A stretch of 64,000 nt of DNA, taken from UTCHB3 sp964531325. Its GTDB lineage: Bacteria; Bacteroidota; Ignavibacteria; Ignavibacteriales; Ignavibacteriaceae. The DNA lies in assembly GCA_964531325.1 (NCBI GenBank), contig CAZHCW010000001.1, positions 124,001 to 188,000 on the forward strand, in the 5' to 3' direction. Shown one piece after another: positions 1 to 8,496 of the stretch (position 1 is the stretch's first letter; each line of letters begins with the position of its first letter). The notes beneath the pieces are model-generated. The model was not told the origin of the DNA. It saw nothing but the letters and a program-made list of their open reading frames with translations, and made no database searches. The translations under genes were made by a program, and so were the position numbers.

Positions 1-706
1 TAAGTCCGATCTTTTTCTGTTTAAAAAATTCTGCAAATGCAAGGAAAAATTCTTTAATTTTATCTTTTCCCTCTTCCACTCTTGGTGAATCCTCAACGGG
101 ATAAGGGAGCATAAATTTATGATATATAAAAAACAGCAGGAATAAAGCAGCAGCCACCCCAAATACTATCATCCATGCAGGTTCTGCTTCTCCATTAAAA
201 TATTCTTTTGTGAAATAACCGGCCATAAAGACCAAAACACCATTGCCAAATAATGTAGCTGCTCTGTAGAATGTGCTCCTTATCCCCACAAAAAATGATT
301 GTTGATCTTTATCAAGTGCAAGCAGATAAAATCCATCCGCTGCAATATCATGTGTTGCAGATGCAAGTGCCATCAATGCCAAAAAGATGATCGAGGGCCA
401 AAAAAACGAAGTAATCGGAAGGGACAATGTAAAGGCAACACCGATAAATCCAAGGGCGAGCAACCCTTGCATACCAACAGTCCAAAGCCTTTTGGTTTTA
501 ACAATGTCAACAACAGGACTCCAAAGTGGTTTTATCACCCAGGGAAGATATAACCAACTTGTGAAGAGGGCAATGTCAGTATTAGAAACGCCCAAATCTT
601 TATACATAACTACCGATACTGTCATTACAATTACATACGGGATACCTTCAGCAAAATATAGTGTTGGTATCCACGACCATGGATGTCTCTTTTCTTTTTT
701 ACTCAT
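1..706 (-). CDS. AmpG-like MFS permease (3' end outside window)
   Basis: This is the N-terminal ~235 residues of a multi-spanning permease. It starts at the ATG at 704-706 and runs out of the window at base 1. The start MSKKEKRHPWSWIPTLYFAE and the later stretch ATHDIAADGFYLLAL match the AmpG/PAT branch of the major facilitator superfamily, whose members import anhydro-muropeptides or related amino sugars through the inner membrane. At least five hydrophobic segments are visible. It lies 25 nt downstream of an N-acetylglucosamine kinase on the same strand, so the two probably form an amino-sugar or peptidoglycan-recycling operon. The substrate is inferred from family and neighbour only. Confidence 0.8.
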   Translation of the reverse strand, partial: MSKKEKRHPWSWIPTLYFAEGIPYVIVMTVSVVMYKDLGVSNTDIALFTSWLYLPWVIKPLWSPVVDIVKTKRLWTVGMQGLLALGFIGVAFTLSLPITSFFWPSIIFLALMALASATHDIAADGFYLLALDKDQQSFFVGIRSTFYRAATLFGNGVLVFMAGYFTKEYFNGEAEPAWMIVFGVAAALFLLFFIYHKFMLPYPVEDSPRVEEGKDKIKEFFLAFAEFFKQKKIGL

Positions 707-731
707 CTTGTTCTATTTTCAGGTTATTGTT

Positions 732-1652
732 CTAATTATTAACTTCCATTCCCAGATAAACCGCTCCCATTACTGGTGGCTCCAGGGTTTGTTGAATTAC
801 AACATCAGGATGCCTCTCTGCAAGTTTTTGTTTGAAGAGAAGTGAAAATATATTCTCTTTTGTTAAGACACTTCCAACAAATGAGACTTTAAGAGTTTCA
901 TTTTCAAACTTTGGTTTCATCGCTTTTATATGATCGATCAAACCGTCCGATTCTTCATCAAGAATTTTTTTGGCGATTTCATCCCCTTTTTCGGCGGCTT
1001 CAATTACCAAAGGAGCAACCGAGGCTATATCGAATCCGTTTGAATAAACAGCAGAAATCATATCATTTGGCTCATTAAATCCAAACTTTTGGGCGATTAC
1101 CTCTTTTAAAACTGTATAATCTCCTCTACCGTCCATGGCTCTTGCCACTGCGGTTAATCCTCTCTGACCAAGTTTGTAACCACTTCCCTCGTCGCCAAGA
1201 AATCTGCCAAAACCACCCACCCTGTAAATCTCTCCGGAAGCATTTTTTCCAAACATTATGGATCCGGTTCCGGCAATCATAATGGCTCCACTAACTCCGG
1301 GAAATGCCGTTTCAAGCGCAATTCTTGCATCAGAAACCACGGTAAAACGGGGCAACAGGATATTATTTTCAGTAAATTTTTGAAGGACAGATTTTTCAAG
1401 TCGCTGGGCATCCGCCACACGACCGGCTCCGGTGGTACCAAGAACTACAGCTGAAAGATCGCCATAATTCAGGTTTTTAGAGGATATAAAATTATTGATA
1501 AGATTAAATAATGTTTCGGTGACAGTCTCAAGCCCATTCAAAAGAAAGTTGGAATTACCTCCAAAACTTTCTCCCAGATTGTTCTTTTTTTCATCAAGAC
1601 ACACAAGATGAGTTTTTGTTCCGCCACCATCAATTCCGATGTAATAATGCAT
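732..1652 (-). CDS. N-acetylglucosamine kinase, BadF/BadG/BcrA/BcrD ATPase family
   Basis: A cytoplasmic sugar kinase of the ASKHA fold. The phosphate-1 motif GIDGGGTKTHLVCLD is at the extreme N-terminus, GTTGAGR follows near residue 75, then the phosphate-2/adenosine region AGTGSIMFGKN and GGFGRFLGDEGSGYKLG. Members phosphorylate GlcNAc (or activate dehydratases), and the ~306-residue length fits a GlcNAc kinase. I start at the ATG at 1650-1652 because the conserved domain begins three residues later; an upstream start at 1724 would add an unconserved basic tail. The permease gene follows directly. Together they suggest recovery of GlcNAc from cell-wall turnover. Confidence 0.85.
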   Translation of the reverse strand: MHYYIGIDGGGTKTHLVCLDEKKNNLGESFGGNSNFLLNGLETVTETLFNLINNFISSKNLNYGDLSAVVLGTTGAGRVADAQRLEKSVLQKFTENNILLPRFTVVSDARIALETAFPGVSGAIMIAGTGSIMFGKNASGEIYRVGGFGRFLGDEGSGYKLGQRGLTAVARAMDGRGDYTVLKEVIAQKFGFNEPNDMISAVYSNGFDIASVAPLVIEAAEKGDEIAKKILDEESDGLIDHIKAMKPKFENETLKVSFVGSVLTKENIFSLLFKQKLAERHPDVVIQQTLEPPVMGAVYLGMEVNN

Positions 1653-1742
1653 CTCTAAATTTCTTATTTTTGAACAATTCTTTTTCTTATTTAGGAAAGC
1701 TAAAATAAGAAAAGCGACTCTCAAAAAGAAATTAAGAAGGGG

Positions 1743-1931
1743 TTATTCTGTCATGATATAAAATATTCCGTAAAGAATGCCGAATAAAAGAGTAACCGAA
1801 CCAACAAGCAGAACAGTCTGACGAATTTTCTTTTGTCTTTCCTGTTGTCTCAGGAATCTGTTGGTTTCAGAAAAATCTCTTTTATAATCGCCTTTTTTTA
1901 TATCCCAAGGACCCGGGGTTTGTATAGTCAT
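1743..1931 (-). CDS. small single-pass membrane protein
   Basis: A 62-residue protein beginning MTIQTPGPWDIKKGDYKRD. It has a charged N-terminal half rich in Arg, Lys and Gln (about residues 12-37) and one hydrophobic helix (VLLVGSVTLLFGILYGIFY) near the C-terminus. The topology would be cytoplasmic N-terminus with a C-terminal anchor. It ends about 90 nt upstream of the kinase start on the same strand and could be co-transcribed. No family is recognised. The start at 1931 is preferred over 1970 because an AAAGAAA-like site precedes it. Confidence 0.5.
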   Translation of the reverse strand: MTIQTPGPWDIKKGDYKRDFSETNRFLRQQERQKKIRQTVLLVGSVTLLFGILYGIFYIMTE

Positions 1932-2044
1932 AAAATTTCTTTTGATCAAAGTGATTAATTTTAGATTCAATTATTCCAAAATTAATTTAATTCATTTTCA
2001 TTCATTAAAATGTGACAGCCTTAACAGCGTCAAACTATCAATAA

Positions 2045-3508
2045 ATGACCAAAACCGAACAACATTTTTCACCCTTCCGTCAAAATACTGCCGGTTATGA
2101 TTTCAAAATTAATACATCTTTCGGACAAAAAAAACTGATTTATGCCGATTGGATAGCCAGCGGCAGACTCTACACCCCGATCGAGCAGACTATCTCCCGG
2201 AAATTTGGTCCATTGGTAGGTAACACTCACTCCGAGTCAAACTATACCGGATCGGTGATGACACAAGCATATCACCACGCCCACAAATATATAAAAAAAC
2301 ATGTGAATGCAGGAACCAACGATATTATTATTACCGCGGGCTCCGGAATGACAGGTGTAATTAACAAGTTCCAGCGTATTCTCGGATTACGAGTGCCTGA
2401 ATTACTTCGGAATTTTATTCACATGGAAGAAACGGTTAAACCTGTGGTTTTTCTCACTCACATGGAGCACCACTCAAATCAAACCTCGTGGCTTGAGACG
2501 ATATGTGATGTAGTGATAATTCCTCCGGCAGAAAACGGACTTGTATCAGAGGAGAATTTATTAATTGAACTTAAAAAATATAGTGACCGTCCCGTCAAGT
2601 TTGGATCATTTACAGCATGTTCAAATGTTACAGGCATAATCACTGATTACCACAAACTTGCAAAAATTATGCATGAAGCCGGTGGTTATGCTTTTGTCGA
2701 TTTTGCCTGTTCCGCTCCCTATCTCGATATGGACATGCATCCGGCAGACCCGCTTGAAAAACTTGATGCAATTTTCTTCTCCCCCCACAAATTCCTTGGA
2801 GGTCCCGGAACACCCGGAGTTTTGATTTTTGATTCCGAACTATATCATAATACCGTCCCTGACAACCCGGGAGGTGGAACTGTTGACTGGACAAACCCGT
2901 GGGGTGAATACCGTTTTGTTGACGATATCGAAGCAAGAGAAGACGGTGGAACTCCTCCATTCCTTCAAACCATAAAAGCAGCTCTCGCCATTATGTTAAA
3001 AGATGAAATGGGGACAACAAATATTTTACAACGCGAACATGAGATGACCCCGGGATTTATGGAAAAACTTGATAAAATTCCAAATCTTCACATGCTCGCA
3101 GGAAACCACAGAAACCGCCTTGGATGTGTCTCTTTTTATATCGATAATATCCATTACAATCTGATTGTAAAAATTCTGAATGACAGATATGGAATTCAGG
3201 TAAGAGGAGGTTGCTCCTGCGCCGGAACTTATGGACATTATTTGTTAAATGTTGATCCATATATGTCGAAAAGAATAACTGAAAAAATAAGTCACGGTGA
3301 TCTTTCCGAAAAACCGGGATGGGTAAGGGTTTCGCTTCATCCCACGATGACAAATGATGAAGTTGATTTTATTGCTGATGCAATTGGTGAGATAACAGAG
3401 AATATAAATCAGTGGTCGTCAGATTATAAATATGACAACCACCGGAATGAATTTATATGTGTAAAGAATGAGCCTGAACTCGATCTAAAATATCTCTATA
3501 GTTTCTGA
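2045..3508 (+). CDS. class V aminotransferase / cysteine desulfurase-like PLP enzyme
   Basis: A 487-residue fold-type I PLP enzyme. The Schiff-base lysine is Lys249 in SPHKFLGGPGTPG. The cofactor-binding Asp is near residue 219 in the motif AFVDFACSAPY, and the phosphate-binding loop is ITAGSGMTGVIN near residue 97. The C-terminal motif RGGCSCAGTYGHY (about residue 393) carries two cysteines in the region where cysteine desulfurases and selenocysteine lyases hold their catalytic cysteine, so sulfur transfer is possible but unproven. It is longer than IscS/SufS (about 400 residues). It stands alone, converging on prolyl oligopeptidase; its stop codon abuts an octamer repeat array. Confidence 0.85.
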   Translation: MTKTEQHFSPFRQNTAGYDFKINTSFGQKKLIYADWIASGRLYTPIEQTISRKFGPLVGNTHSESNYTGSVMTQAYHHAHKYIKKHVNAGTNDIIITAGSGMTGVINKFQRILGLRVPELLRNFIHMEETVKPVVFLTHMEHHSNQTSWLETICDVVIIPPAENGLVSEENLLIELKKYSDRPVKFGSFTACSNVTGIITDYHKLAKIMHEAGGYAFVDFACSAPYLDMDMHPADPLEKLDAIFFSPHKFLGGPGTPGVLIFDSELYHNTVPDNPGGGTVDWTNPWGEYRFVDDIEAREDGGTPPFLQTIKAALAIMLKDEMGTTNILQREHEMTPGFMEKLDKIPNLHMLAGNHRNRLGCVSFYIDNIHYNLIVKILNDRYGIQVRGGCSCAGTYGHYLLNVDPYMSKRITEKISHGDLSEKPGWVRVSLHPTMTNDEVDFIADAIGEITENINQWSSDYKYDNHRNEFICVKNEPELDLKYLYSF

Positions 3509-3555
3509 ACTCAGTCATTCTTAAAGTGACTCAGTGACTTCGTGACTTCGTTATT
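3506..3555. repeat. octamer-period repeat array between convergent genes
   Basis: Units of 8 nt run without phase shift: AAGTGACT (3524), CAGTGACT (3532), TCGTGACT (3540), TCGTTATT (3548), with weaker units upstream. The array touches the stop codon of the aminotransferase at one end, and its last unit covers the stop codon of the prolyl oligopeptidase (3551-3553) at the other. The core ACT(T/C) is shared with the arrays at 23.9, 25.8, 31.4, 42.8 and 56.3 kb. Confidence 0.7.
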
Positions 3556-5701
3556 TGCTCAGTCCCATTCTGTCCATAAGGAAGGCATACTGATATGCAA
3601 CTTCTTTTAGTCTTGCAAATCTACCGGAAGCTCCACCGTGTCCCGATTCCATGTTTATTTTAAGAACAGTGATGTTGTCATCCTTTTTGAGTTCTCTCAA
3701 TTTGGCGACAAACTTAGCCGGTTCATGAAATCCCACCTGAGAATCGTTTAATCCTCCGGTAGCGAGAATATTGGGATATTTCACCCCTTTGATGTTATCA
3801 TAAGGTGAGTATGAGAGCATATAGTTATAATATTTCTCTTCTTTTGGATTACCCCACTGTTCCCATTCCTGAGTTGTGAGTGGCAAAGATTCATCATTCA
3901 TGGTGTTAATAACATCCACAAAAGGAACAATTGCAAGCACCACATTAAAAAGATCGGGTCTCATATTCACACAAGCACCTACCAACAAACCACCGGCACT
4001 TCCACCCATGATGGCAAGTTTTTCAGGTTTGGTGTATTTACCATCAACGAGATGTTCAGCACATGCGATAAAATCGGTAAAAGTATTTTTTTTGTTTAAG
4101 AGTTTCCCATCTTCATACCACTCCTCACCAAGTTCGGAACCTCCTCTGATCTGTGCAATTCCATAAATAAAACCACGGTCAACAAGACTAAATACATTGG
4201 AGCTAAAATTAGCTTCAGTTGATGAACCGTAAGAACCGTAGGAATAAAGAAGAGTTGGATTATTTCCATCCTTCTTCAGACCTTTTTTATAAACGATTGC
4301 CATGGGTACTTTTTTACCGTCTTTTGCAGGTGCCCACATTCTTTCAACAACATAATCATCAGGATTAAATCCACTTGGGATCTCCTGCACTTTCAATATT
4401 GTGGTTTGCCTCTCTTTTACTGCATATTCATAAGTTGTCCAAGGCCGGTTCATTGAGGTGTAAGTGTATCTGATCGTCTTTGAATTATATTCAGGTGTAC
4501 CCGACATATAAAGTGAATAAACCGCCTCAGGGAAATCCAGCCAGCTGCTAACCCATGTTGAAAGATCAATGGTTTTGATTTTCCGCAATCCTTCGGTTCT
4601 TTCCTGAACAGCTATGAATGTTTGGAAAACATCAATGGATTCTATTTTTACTTTTGGGTCATGAGCAATAACCTCTTTCCAGGTTGACATATCCTGATAT
4701 CCTGTAGATGGAGCAAGATATACTTTGGAATTTTTTGAATTATCATCTTTGTAAAGAATGTAAAATCCATCTTTTCTGTGGTGATCTATCGAATATTCAA
4801 CATCCTTTTTCCTTGGCATAAACGGCTTAAAAGTACCCATTGGATTATTTGCATCAAGAAGTAATACTTCCGTTGTCGTAAAACTGCCTGAGTAGAGAGT
4901 AAGAAAATCGTTGGTTTTTGTTTTTCCAATTCCCAGATTAAAAAGTTCGTCTTTTTCCTCATGAACCAAAACAGCTTTTTTACCATCAAAAGCATTAACC
5001 CTCAAGAGTTGAAAAGGTCTTAAAGCTTCATTTCCGATTACATAAAAAATCGTTTTACTGTCGTTTGCCCATGCAACTGATTGAACACCTGAAACAAAAA
5101 AATCAAGGTCTTTACCAGTTGAAAGGTCGCGGATTTTTAAATCAAACTCAGCATACGAACCTGTGGTATTGAAGGTATAGGCTGCATATTTATTGTCGGG
5201 TGTTACATCAAATCCTGTAAAAAGAAATGTAGGTTTTCCCTCTGCCATCTGATTAACATTAAACATTATCTCTTCCGGGGCATTAAGATTTCCTTTTTTC
5301 CTGCAGAAAATTCCATACTGTTTTCCGGTTTCGGTTCTTGTGTAATAATAGTAACCGTTATCGAGGTATGGAACTGAGTTATCCTGCTCTTTTATTCTCC
5401 CCTTCATCTCTTCATAAAGTTTGTTTTGGAGGTCTTTTGTGTGACCCATAACCTCTTCAGCGTAAAGATTTTCAGCTTCAAGATATTTAATCACTTCAGG
5501 ATCTTTTTTATCCCTTAGCCAGAAATAATTGTCAACCCTTGTATTTCCAAATTCCTTAAATGTTACAGGTTTTTTCTCTGCCGAAGGTGGAGTCCTGTAG
5601 TCCTTCTGGGTTTTTATCATTTCGTTTGTTTCCTTGTTCTGTGCAAATATTACAAAAGTTGACAGCACTAAAATGGCTGCAAATCTGGTGATGGGCCTCA
5701 T
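3551..5701 (-). CDS. prolyl oligopeptidase family serine peptidase (S9A), exported
   Basis: A 716-residue protein with an N-terminal signal sequence (MRPITRFAAILVLSTFVIFA), then a seven-bladed propeller domain and a C-terminal alpha/beta hydrolase domain. The catalytic triad is visible: Ser568 in GGSAGG, Asp653 in GLNDSQVG and His688 in SGHGGASGRF. These enzymes cut short peptides after proline, and the signal points to the periplasm. Length matches the family. The ATG at 5701 is chosen over the GTG at 5713 because the signal peptide begins there and GAGAAAAG lies just upstream. It is transcribed away from the FGE-like gene. Confidence 0.93.
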   Translation of the reverse strand: MRPITRFAAILVLSTFVIFAQNKETNEMIKTQKDYRTPPSAEKKPVTFKEFGNTRVDNYFWLRDKKDPEVIKYLEAENLYAEEVMGHTKDLQNKLYEEMKGRIKEQDNSVPYLDNGYYYYTRTETGKQYGIFCRKKGNLNAPEEIMFNVNQMAEGKPTFLFTGFDVTPDNKYAAYTFNTTGSYAEFDLKIRDLSTGKDLDFFVSGVQSVAWANDSKTIFYVIGNEALRPFQLLRVNAFDGKKAVLVHEEKDELFNLGIGKTKTNDFLTLYSGSFTTTEVLLLDANNPMGTFKPFMPRKKDVEYSIDHHRKDGFYILYKDDNSKNSKVYLAPSTGYQDMSTWKEVIAHDPKVKIESIDVFQTFIAVQERTEGLRKIKTIDLSTWVSSWLDFPEAVYSLYMSGTPEYNSKTIRYTYTSMNRPWTTYEYAVKERQTTILKVQEIPSGFNPDDYVVERMWAPAKDGKKVPMAIVYKKGLKKDGNNPTLLYSYGSYGSSTEANFSSNVFSLVDRGFIYGIAQIRGGSELGEEWYEDGKLLNKKNTFTDFIACAEHLVDGKYTKPEKLAIMGGSAGGLLVGACVNMRPDLFNVVLAIVPFVDVINTMNDESLPLTTQEWEQWGNPKEEKYYNYMLSYSPYDNIKGVKYPNILATGGLNDSQVGFHEPAKFVAKLRELKKDDNITVLKINMESGHGGASGRFARLKEVAYQYAFLMDRMGLSK

Positions 5702-5862
5702 ATCTTTTCTCACTTATTTAAATTGGATATGGAAAACTACAACAAAAGGAGCTAAAAAGTTCATAATTTGGGTGAATGGTAAAATAATTATTTGGAACAA
5801 GGAACACAGGCCTTCGCAGGCTCGTAAAATCTGAATCGATTACTAATAGATTGGAAATAATT

Positions 5863-6834
5863 TTGAAAACAATTTTTATAACATCAATAATTTTAATCCT
5901 CTTCCATCCTTTTTTAACTACTCGTGGACATGATCCCGAAGTGATAAAGAGTTCTACCGGAAGTGATATGATCCTTGTTAAGGGTGGTACTTTCCTGATG
6001 GGATCCAAGGAAAAAGGAGTGGGAAGTGACGAAAAACCTCAACACCCCGTTACCCTCTCCGATTTTTATATCGCTTCCACCGAAGTAACCTTTGCGGAGT
6101 TTGCAAAATTTATCGAAGCAACTGAATATAAAACTTCGGCAGAGATTAACGGATTTTCTTATGTCAGAACTAAAGATGAGTGGGAAAAACGAGCCGGGAT
6201 TAACTGGACTTGCGATGAGTGGGGTAAAATTCGCGACATCTCGAGAGAAAATGCTCCCGTTGTTCATGTGAGCTGGTATGATGCAGTTGAATATTGCAAC
6301 TGGTTGAGTAAAAAGGATGGACTTACCCCTGCTTATTCAATCAACAAAGATGTGAAAGACCCAAATAATCTGGACACCCTCTCTGATCATCAAAAATGGA
6401 CTGTAAAATGCGATTTTTCTGCTGACGGTTACCGCCTCCCTTCCGAAGCTGAATGGGAATTTGCCGCCCGGGGTGGAAATGAGAGCAAAGGATATATGTT
6501 CCCCGGAAGTGATGATTTTCGTGAAGTTGGACATGTTTTCAGCTCCAAACCATGGAGAGAAGGAATGATCGAAGTGGGTTCTTACAAACCAAATGAACTG
6601 GGGCTTTACAATATGGCAGGCAATGTAACCGAATGGTGTTGGGACTGGTTTGGTGATTATACCATTGATGCACAAACCAACCCCAAAGGGCCCGAATCAG
6701 GCAGGGAGAGAGTTAAAAGAAACGGCAGTTGGTACGGATTAATTTACAATTGTCGCACAACATACAGAACCGCCTACACCCCCGAAACATCATTTTTTGA
6801 ACTTGGTTTCAGACTTGCAAAATCAGCAAAATAA
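5863..6834 (+). CDS. secreted formylglycine-generating-enzyme (SUMF1/FGE-sulfatase) domain protein
   Basis: About 323 residues with a hydrophobic leader (KTIFITSIILILFHPFL) followed by one FGE-sulfatase domain. Landmarks in order are VKGGTFLMGS, EVTFAEFAKFIEATEY, PVVHVSWYDAVEYCNWLS, YRLPSEAEWEFAARGG, GLYNMAGNVTEWCWDW and GFRLAK. The fold is used by sulfatase-activating enzymes and by many exported C-type-lectin-like proteins. No sulfatase gene is nearby, and the paired active-site cysteines of true FGE are not obvious here, so catalysis is uncertain. The TTG at 5863 is taken as start because TTGGA lies at SD distance; the TTG at 5851 is the alternative. Confidence 0.85.
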   Translation: MKTIFITSIILILFHPFLTTRGHDPEVIKSSTGSDMILVKGGTFLMGSKEKGVGSDEKPQHPVTLSDFYIASTEVTFAEFAKFIEATEYKTSAEINGFSYVRTKDEWEKRAGINWTCDEWGKIRDISRENAPVVHVSWYDAVEYCNWLSKKDGLTPAYSINKDVKDPNNLDTLSDHQKWTVKCDFSADGYRLPSEAEWEFAARGGNESKGYMFPGSDDFREVGHVFSSKPWREGMIEVGSYKPNELGLYNMAGNVTEWCWDWFGDYTIDAQTNPKGPESGRERVKRNGSWYGLIYNCRTTYRTAYTPETSFFELGFRLAKSAK

Positions 6835-6899
6835 AAGGAATAAATGATTAAATACTTAACTTTGTAAACGATCAATAATCTTTTTTGGAGTAACGCTAC

Positions 6900-7235
6900 A
6901 TGAACCCGATGGAAAATCTATTTAACGCAATCACCGGTGACAATATTTTGTTTTCTGTCGTGCAAGCGTTACTCATTTTATTTACCTTTTTGACACTCTT
7001 TAATGACTTTAAGAGAAACAAGAACAAAACTGCCGAAGTTTCAACAAAGAGTGAAAAAGATTCCGGTGATATTCGCGGATTCCTGTTTGTGGGGCTTGTG
7101 ATTTTTTTCACCGCCGTCTGTTTTTCAACCGATGAAATAAGTGGCCATCGCATCTTCTGGTTAACCCTTGATGTTGTGTTGTTGAGTTATATTCTTCTTT
7201 TCAATGGGTGGATTAAAAAGAGACTTGGAGGGTAA
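6900..7235 (+). CDS. small integral membrane protein
   Basis: 111 residues with three hydrophobic helices: about residues 16-36 (ILFSVVQALLILFTFLTLF), 60-76 (FLFVGLVIFFTAVCF) and 87-104 (FWLTLDVVLLSYILLF). A Lys/Glu-rich loop joins the first two. GGAG lies 12 nt before the ATG. It follows the FGE-like gene by 65 nt and may share its transcript. No family is recognised. A frame of 85 residues on the other strand covers the same DNA but lacks a ribosome site and reads as a shadow. Confidence 0.6.
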   Translation: MNPMENLFNAITGDNILFSVVQALLILFTFLTLFNDFKRNKNKTAEVSTKSEKDSGDIRGFLFVGLVIFFTAVCFSTDEISGHRIFWLTLDVVLLSYILLFNGWIKKRLGG

Positions 7236-7267
7236 ATGGAGATGAATGGATAATTGTGAAGATGCTC

Positions 7268-7831
7268 TTATTTTACAGTAGATAACATCTTGGTTAGATT
7301 GGCTACAATCACAGGATCATCTTTTAATTCAGCTAATACGGACAGATTATTTAATATGTATCTTGAATTAAGGCTGTTCCCCTGTCTGTTGAGAATTCCC
7401 TTAATATCACTCCAATCTTTTGGACGGTTAGCGAATGCTTTCATAACTACTAAATCCTCTGCTGAACATGTCTTAATGAGGATATCTTCGTAAATCTCAA
7501 AATTTGTTGCATTATTTATCATTTTTTCTTCATAATCCAAACCGGATAAAGAAATATCAACTGATATGTCACCTTTAGAAGTGAGCAATAATATCCTTGC
7601 TGTTTTGCAGAATTCTATCGGATTTTCTATTCTTGAATTAAACCTGGAAAGAATTTTTTGTGCTAATTTTTCTTCATTGCCAAATCCGCATAAAACAGTT
7701 ATGTCAAGATCATTTGTTGTTCGTATTTCTCCCCAACGGAAATTTGCGATCCCCCCAATAAAGCAGAATGGGATATTCTGCATTATAAAAAACTCTTGAA
7801 ACTCCTTTGCCGCATTAAATAAGTTGACCAT
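7268..7831 (-). CDS. nucleotidyltransferase-like protein, AbiEii/DUF6036 type
   Basis: 187 residues with the polymerase-beta-like nucleotidyltransferase core: FCFIGGIANFRWGEIRTTND (about residues 22-41), then LDITVL carrying the second acidic position, and a third acidic strand in ISVDISLSG. The GG...R.T.DLDI pattern is typical of AbiEii/AbiGii-type toxins and DUF6036 proteins, which transfer nucleotides to RNA or proteins. AGG lies 6 nt before the ATG. The upstream small gene overlaps it by 17 nt, the arrangement of a coupled two-gene module. A toxin role is inferred only. Confidence 0.7.
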   Translation of the reverse strand: MVNLFNAAKEFQEFFIMQNIPFCFIGGIANFRWGEIRTTNDLDITVLCGFGNEEKLAQKILSRFNSRIENPIEFCKTARILLLTSKGDISVDISLSGLDYEEKMINNATNFEIYEDILIKTCSAEDLVVMKAFANRPKDWSDIKGILNRQGNSLNSRYILNNLSVLAELKDDPVIVANLTKMLSTVK

Positions 7832-8057
7832 TTTGCCTGCCCATTATCATGAAATATCTTTGCATTTCAATCATGCCGCTGGTTGGCTCAGCAGGAGTGT
7901 TGTCAGTGGCGTAATTAAGCAAATTACCGAAAGTTGACATGGTTTTTTTATAATAATCCGGGTTTCTTAGTTCCTGTCTTTTAATTTCATCCATCTCAGC
8001 AGAGGCTATTTCCCAGGCATTAAGCCATTTTTTCATATTTTCTTTAGTGTCTGCCAT
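7815..8057 (-). CDS. small acidic/helical partner of the nucleotidyltransferase
   Basis: 80 residues starting MADTKENMKKWLNAWEIAS, mostly charged and predicted helical, with no signal or membrane segment. The start at 8057 is supported by AAGGA six bases upstream; a longer frame to 8105 has no such site. It overlaps the nucleotidyltransferase-like gene by 17 nt, so translation is probably coupled. The size, position and overlap match the first gene of AbiE-like or toxin-antitoxin pairs, but the sequence does not match a family I can name. Confidence 0.55.
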   Translation of the reverse strand: MADTKENMKKWLNAWEIASAEMDEIKRQELRNPDYYKKTMSTFGNLLNYATDNTPAEPTSGMIEMQRYFMIMGRQNGQLI

Positions 8058-8496
8058 ATTGTCCTTGTGAGTGAACTTTGGATGTAAACATGATTGTAGT
8101 TTCATTTTTTGAGAGTTACTGAAATTTTTAAACAGATCAAAATGTGAAGTCTAAAGTTACAAAAAGTCTTCGAGAATTCTAACTTTTAACATTTTTACGA
8201 GGTATGACTATATGATTAGTACACATCACCCCGGATACTTGTTTATTAGCATATTAGTTTGTTTTTAGTGGGTGGAGCAGGAGAAGAATTATTGAGAAGT
8301 AACGGTTTTTTTTGAAATTTTGTTTTTTTTTGGAAAAAATATTAGTTTAAAAGCAGATTTTAAAGATTTAAAATTGACTTCCGCTTTTTTGTGATTTGAG
8401 TGTGTAGAAGTTTTATGGTGTTTTTTTTGACGGGAAGCCGGTTTAACCATTAAAATCCTTGTTAAACAATGGGATATTTAACTTTTGGAGGTTAAA
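8058..8496. other. 439-nt intergenic region, divergent promoters
   Basis: Very AT-rich, with long T runs around 8310-8350, between two divergently transcribed units. It should hold promoters for both. I see no clear TAnnTTTG box, RNA gene or repeat. TTTTGGAGG at 8484-8492 is the ribosome site of the next gene. Confidence 0.5.

Noticed and set aside
387..845. Plus-strand frame of 152 codons at the left edge
   Set aside because: Antisense to the AmpG-like permease and the kinase end, which both show clear family motifs on the minus strand.
5863..6834. True sulfatase-activating FGE
   Set aside because: The domain is clear but the active-site cysteine pair is not evident and no sulfatase gene is in the window.
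6896..7153. Minus-strand frame of 85 codons
   Set aside because: Opposite the three-helix membrane protein, which has a ribosome site and coherent topology; the minus-strand frame has neither.
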